Positions 59,739-64,000 of a stretch of 64,000 bases of DNA are shown here, piece after piece. Numbering within the stretch: the stretch's first letter is position 1; every line of letters begins with the position of its first letter. The position numbers and the translations under genes are program-made. Source of the stretch: an uncultured Bacteroidales bacterium (GTDB lineage: Bacteria > Bacteroidota > Bacteroidia > Bacteroidales > Bacteroidaceae); assembly GCA_902779165.1 (NCBI GenBank), contig CACZAN010000007.1, forward strand, positions 1 to 64,000, in the 5' to 3' direction. A model generated the notes under the pieces. It had not been told where the DNA came from and did no database searches. It saw nothing but the letters and a program-made list of their open reading frames with translations.

Positions 59739-59781
59739 TTAGTATTGCAAAGATGTAGGAAGGATAACCTCTGAACAATTA

Positions 59782-59830
59782 GACGTTATCGTCAAGACGA
59801 CCTGACGTGGGCGCCGGGACGTATATACAT
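59782..59830. repeat. Short copy of the GACGT / ACGTATATA 22-bp-period repeat
   Basis: GACGT occurs at 59782 and 59804 (22 bases apart) and ACGTATATACAT starts at 59819, 15 bases after the second. The same spacing occurs at 21210 and 21225 in the array near purN. Confidence 0.6.
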
Positions 59831-59836
59831 AAAGGT

Positions 59837-59886
59837 AATCGCGACCAGTCGTAGGAAAGCTAACGACTGGTCGCGATTCGTTTTAT
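59837..59886 (+). terminator. Rho-independent terminator of the FAS1 operon
   Basis: AATCGCGACCAGTCGT pairs perfectly with ACGACTGGTCGCGATT (16 bp, 10-base loop), followed by CGTTTTAT. Confidence 0.9.
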
Positions 59887-59924
59887 CACTGGCGGGAAAG
59901 GGCAATTCTGCCCTTCGTATAAGT

Positions 59925-60010
59925 GAGTTCCACTGGTGGAACTCGCGAATTCCAGCAGTGGAACTGATGAATTCCACCGGTGGAACTCTGGAATTCCACT
60001 GGTGGAACTC
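59925..60010. repeat. 22-bp-period tandem array of GAATTCCAC-type palindromes
   Basis: Four units start at 59925, 59947, 59969 and 59991, exactly 22 bases apart. The consensus GAATTCCACTGGTGGAACTC is almost a perfect palindrome. The array lies just after the terminator and before the stop of the GH36 gene on the other strand. Confidence 0.9.
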
Positions 60011-60036
60011 GGCTAAGGGGATACTTGTCGGAGGCG

Positions 60037-62205
60037 TCAGACCTTGCGGAGTCGGATGACGCGACTGCTGTACTGGCCGGAGAGGTTGGCATCGAGACCG
60101 GTTTCCATAAGGAAGCGGCCGCTGAAGGTCTTGCCCTCGAAGTAGCGGCCACGCTCTGTGCCGCCGAACTCATTGAGCTGGTAGGTGGCATCGGGATCGA
60201 GGCCGGCCATGTGCCAACGTGGCGTCTGCAAGCCTACGTAATGCTCGAACTTATAGCAGAAGAAGACGGCCTCGGTCTTGTCCTCGGTCACGAACATCTC
60301 GCTGCAGAAACCGTTGCCCTCGTAGGGCGAGATGAGTCGGTACTGATCGCCGAGCTGGATGATGGGACGAATCTCCTTGTAGAAGGCGACGGCCTGTTTG
60401 GCGTATTCGCGCTCCTGGTCGTTGAGGTCGCTGGGCTTCATTTCCATTCCGAGGCGTCCGGTCATGGCGACGTCAAAGCGGAACTTCAAGGGGATGATAC
60501 GATGGGTCTGGTGGTTGGGAGAGGCACTGACGTGTTGAGCCATTGCCATAGTGGGGAAGAAGTGGCTGGTGCCCCACTGGATGAAGAGGCGCTGCTGGGC
60601 GTCGGTGTTGTCGGAGCACCAGAACTCATCGAAGTAAGGCATGAAGCCCCAGTTGACACGTCCTCCACCGCTGGAGCACAGCTGGATGACGAGGTTGGGA
60701 TGGGCGGCACGAATGCGTTCGAGTGCGCTGCGCAAGCCGAGGTGGAAGTCGACGAAGAGGTGGCTCTGCTTGTCGGCGGTGAGGTAGCTGCTGCCGAAGT
60801 TGTTCATCGACATATTGCAGTCCCATTTTATGTAGTAGAGGCGAGGATTCTCCTTGACGAGGTTGTCTACGATGCTGACCACGAAGTCCTGCACCTTAGG
60901 ATTCGACATATCGAGCACGAGCTGTGTGCCGCCGCGTCCTTTAGACAGCTCGCGGGTGGGGTGTGCTACGACCCAGTCGGGGTGTGCTTCAAAGAGTTCG
61001 CTCTTGCTGTTCGTCATTTCGGGTTCAATCCATATTCCGAACTTCAGCCCACGGTCCTCGGCGGCCTTGAGCAGGGCAGGCACGCCGTTGGGCAGCTTCT
61101 GTGTGTCGGTCACCCAGTCGCCGAGACCCTGAGTGTCGTCGGTGCGGCGATACTTGCGGCCAAACCATCCGTCGTCAACGACGAAGAGCTCGCCGCCCAA
61201 CTCCTTGATGCCGTCCATCATCTGTTCGCATACTTCCTGATTGACGTTCATATAAACGCCTTCCCACGAGTTGAGCAGGATGTCGCGCAGCCCTTGTCCG
61301 TTGTGAAGTTTGCCGTTGCGTCCCCAGCGGTGGAAGGCACGGCTGACGCCGCCCTTTCCTTCGGTGCTGTAGGCCAGAGCCAGTTCCGGAGTGCGGAACG
61401 TTTCGCCGGGCTTCAGGGTGTAGGCGGTGTGGAGGTCGTCAATGCCGGCAACGAGGGTGTGGCGATAGTGTCCGCGGGTGTCGATGCGAATCTTGTAATT
61501 GCCCGTCCAGCAGAGTGCTGCTCCGATGACGCGTCCGCTGTTTTCCTGCGGTTTGCCGTCGAGGCTGACCATCACTTCTGCGCGGTCGTTCATTCCATTG
61601 CGTACGCCGTCGTGATTGACAATGGTCTTGAGTCCTTGGGCTAACGGTTCCTCGGTCATCTGTGCTTCCTGCCCCCAGGCACCGTGGAAGTGCGTAATCC
61701 AGGCTCCTTCCTGTCGGAAGGTCATCACGCCGCTGGCATACTGTTCCAACTTGATGGGCTTCTTCTCGCCGTTGCGGATGACGGTCCATGTTTCAATGAC
61801 GTCGCTCTGTTCGTTGGCTTTGTAGTAGAGGTCTACGAAGAAGTCGTATGCCTTGTCCTTCATGGAGATGATGGTGAGGTCGCCCTCGGTGCGTGAGCCG
61901 GTAATGGCCAGTTCTGTGGTCATGTTTCCGTCGGCGTGGGTCACACTGAGTGCGGTCTCGTCAAAGCTCTCGCGTCCAAAGGCAGGGTAGGCGTCGTAGT
62001 TGATGCTCATCGCATCAATGACCTCGCGGCCCTGATCGGGCGTAATGCGCGAACCATAGTAATGAATTCGGGGCGTGCCACCTTCGTTAGCGGTGAGCAT
62101 GAGGGTGGTCTTCGGAGTGTTGACGAAGATGTTTTGAGCCTTGACGAAACCTTGCGGACAAACCGCAAAGCCCAGGGCAAGAAGGGAAAGAAGTACTTTT
62201 TTCAT
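60037..62205 (-). CDS. Alpha-galactosidase, GH36
   Basis: 722 residues. A signal peptide (MKKVLLSLLALGFAVCPQGFVKA) is followed by an N-terminal beta-supersandwich and a GH36 barrel. Diagnostic blocks are DDGWFGRKYRRTDDTQGLGDW, FGIWIEPEM, the nucleophile Asp462 in YIKWDCNMS and the acid/base Asp532 in FWCSDNTDAQQR. The C-terminal beta domain ends in LSGQYSSRVIRLRKV. It removes terminal alpha-1,6-galactose from galactomannan or raffinose-type sugars. It lies downstream of a GH2 galactosidase gene on the same strand, but a separate -7 box lies between them. No SusC/D genes are visible. Confidence 0.95.
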   Translation of the reverse strand: MKKVLLSLLALGFAVCPQGFVKAQNIFVNTPKTTLMLTANEGGTPRIHYYGSRITPDQGREVIDAMSINYDAYPAFGRESFDETALSVTHADGNMTTELAITGSRTEGDLTIISMKDKAYDFFVDLYYKANEQSDVIETWTVIRNGEKKPIKLEQYASGVMTFRQEGAWITHFHGAWGQEAQMTEEPLAQGLKTIVNHDGVRNGMNDRAEVMVSLDGKPQENSGRVIGAALCWTGNYKIRIDTRGHYRHTLVAGIDDLHTAYTLKPGETFRTPELALAYSTEGKGGVSRAFHRWGRNGKLHNGQGLRDILLNSWEGVYMNVNQEVCEQMMDGIKELGGELFVVDDGWFGRKYRRTDDTQGLGDWVTDTQKLPNGVPALLKAAEDRGLKFGIWIEPEMTNSKSELFEAHPDWVVAHPTRELSKGRGGTQLVLDMSNPKVQDFVVSIVDNLVKENPRLYYIKWDCNMSMNNFGSSYLTADKQSHLFVDFHLGLRSALERIRAAHPNLVIQLCSSGGGRVNWGFMPYFDEFWCSDNTDAQQRLFIQWGTSHFFPTMAMAQHVSASPNHQTHRIIPLKFRFDVAMTGRLGMEMKPSDLNDQEREYAKQAVAFYKEIRPIIQLGDQYRLISPYEGNGFCSEMFVTEDKTEAVFFCYKFEHYVGLQTPRWHMAGLDPDATYQLNEFGGTERGRYFEGKTFSGRFLMETGLDANLSGQYSSRVIRLRKV

Positions 62206-62246
62206 TGTGTTGTGGATTTAATGACTATAGGATTAATATCTGTGTG

Positions 62247-62254
62247 CAAAGTTA
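62247..62254 (-). promoter_or_regulatory. -7 box (TAACTTTG) for the GH36 gene
   Basis: CAAAGTTA on the plus strand, 42 bases before the GH36 start. Confidence 0.65.
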
Positions 62255-62322
62255 ATTCAATTATTGTAGATGACCAAAGGATTCTCAGAAAGGAGTCATA
62301 AATGGATAAGATAGTGTTATCT

Positions 62323-64000
62323 TTACTCTGCTAACACGGTGAATTCGGCACCAGAGGCGAAGTCAAGGCCGTTCTGAGAGGAGAGTGCGGTGAAGCGGAG
62401 GTAGCGGGCACGCGTGGGGGTGGCGAAGGTGATGCGCTTGAGGCCTGAGCCACGTTCAAATTCACCTTCAGCAATGGGGTCTCCCCATGTCTTGCCGTCC
62501 TGTGAGAGTTGAACGCGATAGCCCTTGATGTTACCATTGTTGCCGCCATCCTGACGGGGCAGGTAGGTGAAGCCCTTGATGGTCTTCGTCTCCGAGCAGT
62601 CGAAATCAACGCTGTGCGGGTACTTAGTGACCGTGACGCCGTAGGCGGTGTGCCAGATGGTCTCGGGCTTGCCGTCGACGAGGTTGCTGGCGTTCTCACC
62701 CGGTTCCTCGCTGCTGCAAGCGAGCACGGTGACAGGCACATACTCCACCTTGTCAAACGTGCGGCTGATCTTCACTTCGGGGGCGTCGGCATGCCAGACG
62801 GTGATGATGCCTCCAGCTCTCATATTGATAGGTTCACTTGCATAGGTCTTTCCTTCAGCCTTCTCCGTTTTTCCTTTCGCCGAAGGTTCTGCACCACTTA
62901 TGACATAGCGCACATCTTCGCCATTGAACTCATTATAGACAATGGTCACGTCACCCTTGGCATCGCGGGTGATGGCGATGGGCAGGTCACCGCCGTGCAT
63001 GACGGGGAAATTGGCCTCGCTGATCTTGTGCGGGTCAGCGGTAGTCGTGGGACGGATGAAGAAGCCGAAGCAGTAGGCGTCGGCATAGACACGGTCAGGC
63101 GTCAGCGGGCCACCCTGGCCGCAGCTGTTGCCGCCGAGTCCAGTGACTTTCGTGTCGAGGTGAACATAAACATGGTCGCTTTCGGGCAGCTCATACGGAT
63201 GAGGAGCGCAGGTCAACTGAAGGTCACTCCAGGGCATGACGCTGGTGCACATCCAACCCGTCAGAGCACCGAAGACGAGGCCGTTTTCTGTGTCGTCGGT
63301 CAGTGCCAGCCACTGCACGCCTTCGCGGTTGCCCATATCTTGTGGCTTGGGGAAGGGTACGAACTGGTCACGCACGGTGCTCTCATAGACGTGTGAGAAC
63401 ATGCCGCTCATGCGGTCGGCATAGTTGTTCTGGGGGCCACAACCGAAGTAGCTGAGCTTGCTGCCCTCTGCCTCGAAGCGAGTGGGCAACTTGAAAAGGA
63501 AGCCCAGACGCGGCAGGACGGCCTTCGGTTTGTTGCTCGTGATGGCGCTCTCGTTTTCAATGGTGCCGTCGGGATAGACCGTCCAAACAATGTTGCTTGT
63601 CAGGACGAAGTCAGAGGGTTCCCCTTTATCATCAATGGTGTATCGCCCGCTGCTGCCGCCGTGAATCTGTCCCCTTGTGCCTTGGCTTTCGACCGTGTAA
63701 TTCAGAACCACAGCTCCATCCTTGCGGGTATAGACGTTGCGGTTTATCACTTTATGGTGAAGGTTGTGCAATCCGTTCTGATACCACGACTGATAGTACC
63801 AGTTGTCGTTATCCACGGGAGCACGGAGGGCATCGAGGACGGGACCGCAACCCGGCTCGATGAGAGTAATCAAATCGGCATCGTCGCACGCTTCGCCGCC
63901 TAAACCAAGATAGTGGATTGTGCCGCGCGCGTCGTCGAAGGTGACAACGAAGGGGTTCGTGTGGGCATCAATTTTCTTCGGACGGATGATGGTGCGGCGG
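62323..64000 (-). CDS. GH2 beta-galactosidase, C-terminal part, with discoidin domain (5' end outside window)
   Basis: About 559 residues are visible and the frame is open to the window edge, so the N-terminal and catalytic domains are missing. The visible part starts in the beta-galactosidase small-chain domain (NPFVVTFDDARGTIHYLGLGG, LRAPVDNDNWYYQ, YFGCGPQNNYADRMSG, QDMGNREGVQWLALTDD, HPYELPESDHVYVHLD). A region of about 120 residues follows, then a C-terminal discoidin (F5/8C) domain (ENASNLVDGKPETIWHTAYG...KGYRVQLSQDGKTWG...ARYLRFTAL). The architecture is typical of exported Bacteroidales galactosidases. With the downstream GH36 gene it suggests a galactoside-degrading pair. Confidence 0.9.
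   Translation of the reverse strand, partial: RRTIIRPKKIDAHTNPFVVTFDDARGTIHYLGLGGEACDDADLITLIEPGCGPVLDALRAPVDNDNWYYQSWYQNGLHNLHHKVINRNVYTRKDGAVVLNYTVESQGTRGQIHGGSSGRYTIDDKGEPSDFVLTSNIVWTVYPDGTIENESAITSNKPKAVLPRLGFLFKLPTRFEAEGSKLSYFGCGPQNNYADRMSGMFSHVYESTVRDQFVPFPKPQDMGNREGVQWLALTDDTENGLVFGALTGWMCTSVMPWSDLQLTCAPHPYELPESDHVYVHLDTKVTGLGGNSCGQGGPLTPDRVYADAYCFGFFIRPTTTADPHKISEANFPVMHGGDLPIAITRDAKGDVTIVYNEFNGEDVRYVISGAEPSAKGKTEKAEGKTYASEPINMRAGGIITVWHADAPEVKISRTFDKVEYVPVTVLACSSEEPGENASNLVDGKPETIWHTAYGVTVTKYPHSVDFDCSETKTIKGFTYLPRQDGGNNGNIKGYRVQLSQDGKTWGDPIAEGEFERGSGLKRITFATPTRARYLRFTALSSQNGLDFASGAEFTVLAE

Noticed and set aside
59980-61644. Plus-strand frame of 554 residues opposite the GH36 gene
   Set aside because: It is an antisense shadow. 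The minus-strand GH36 has all catalytic motifs and a promoter box.

Overview
The window looks like chromosomal DNA of a gut- or rumen-type Bacteroidales, most likely a Prevotellaceae member. The main reasons are the many promoters with the Bacteroidetes -7 box TAnnTTTG just before start codons, large secreted proteins with short C-terminal sorting-like tails, polysaccharide hydrolases (GH95, GH51, GH36, GH2), a lipidated Omp85 protein beside TamB, and the dut / TPR lipoprotein / DUF4292 / EnvC-like order. No rRNA, tRNA, transposase, phage or CRISPR locus was seen. The assignment rests on pattern recognition, not on a database search.

Layout. 0-2.4 kb (minus strand): the N-terminal part of a TPR lipoprotein cut by the window edge, an anti-sigma-like membrane protein behind an ECF-type promoter, and a cyclophilin lipoprotein. 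2.5-11.2 kb: TamB and TamL-like genes, then a membrane-tethered TPR/HTH regulator. 11.2-21 kb: surface proteins (a BspA-like LRR protein, a small lipoprotein, a modular 1.2k-residue protein) and a GH95 enzyme. 21-26.3 kb: purN, a DUF2461 gene, a GH51 arabinofuranosidase and dgt. 26.5-31 kb: dut, TPR lipoprotein, DUF4292 lipoprotein and EnvC-like protein. 31.3-38 kb: rubredoxin, recX and an EFR1-type flavodoxin/ferredoxin, followed by hexuronate catabolism (uxaC, exuT, and on the other strand uxuA and an SDR reductase). 38-48 kb: a 2171-residue secreted repeat protein and an M60-type metallopeptidase. 48-55 kb: a tandemly duplicated two-gene cassette, each copy a polytopic DUF6057-like membrane protein plus a CxxCH/PD40-propeller lipoprotein. 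55-59.7 kb: nagB, then a three-gene operon of secreted proteins including a FAS1-like one. 60-64 kb: GH36 alpha-galactosidase and the C-terminal part of a GH2 beta-galactosidase with a discoidin domain (minus strand, runs off the window).

The most unusual signal is repeat biology rather than one operon. A family of GC-rich palindromes (consensus roughly CCCxCCCC..CCTCCC-n-GGGAGGG) lies inside open reading frames at six places or more. It is always read without a stop, mostly as Pro-Thr/Ala-Pro-x-x-Ser-x-x-Gly-type linkers. In three cases a paralog inside this same window lacks the insert. The pattern resembles the protein-coding palindromes of Rickettsia. Other intergenic repeats (T-rich TTTCACTTTTCA-type, TTATACATTATACATT, CCCATAAGCCCC) form the coding sequence of signal peptides or first membrane segments. 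Two different 22-bp-period tandem palindrome arrays lie at gene 3' ends.
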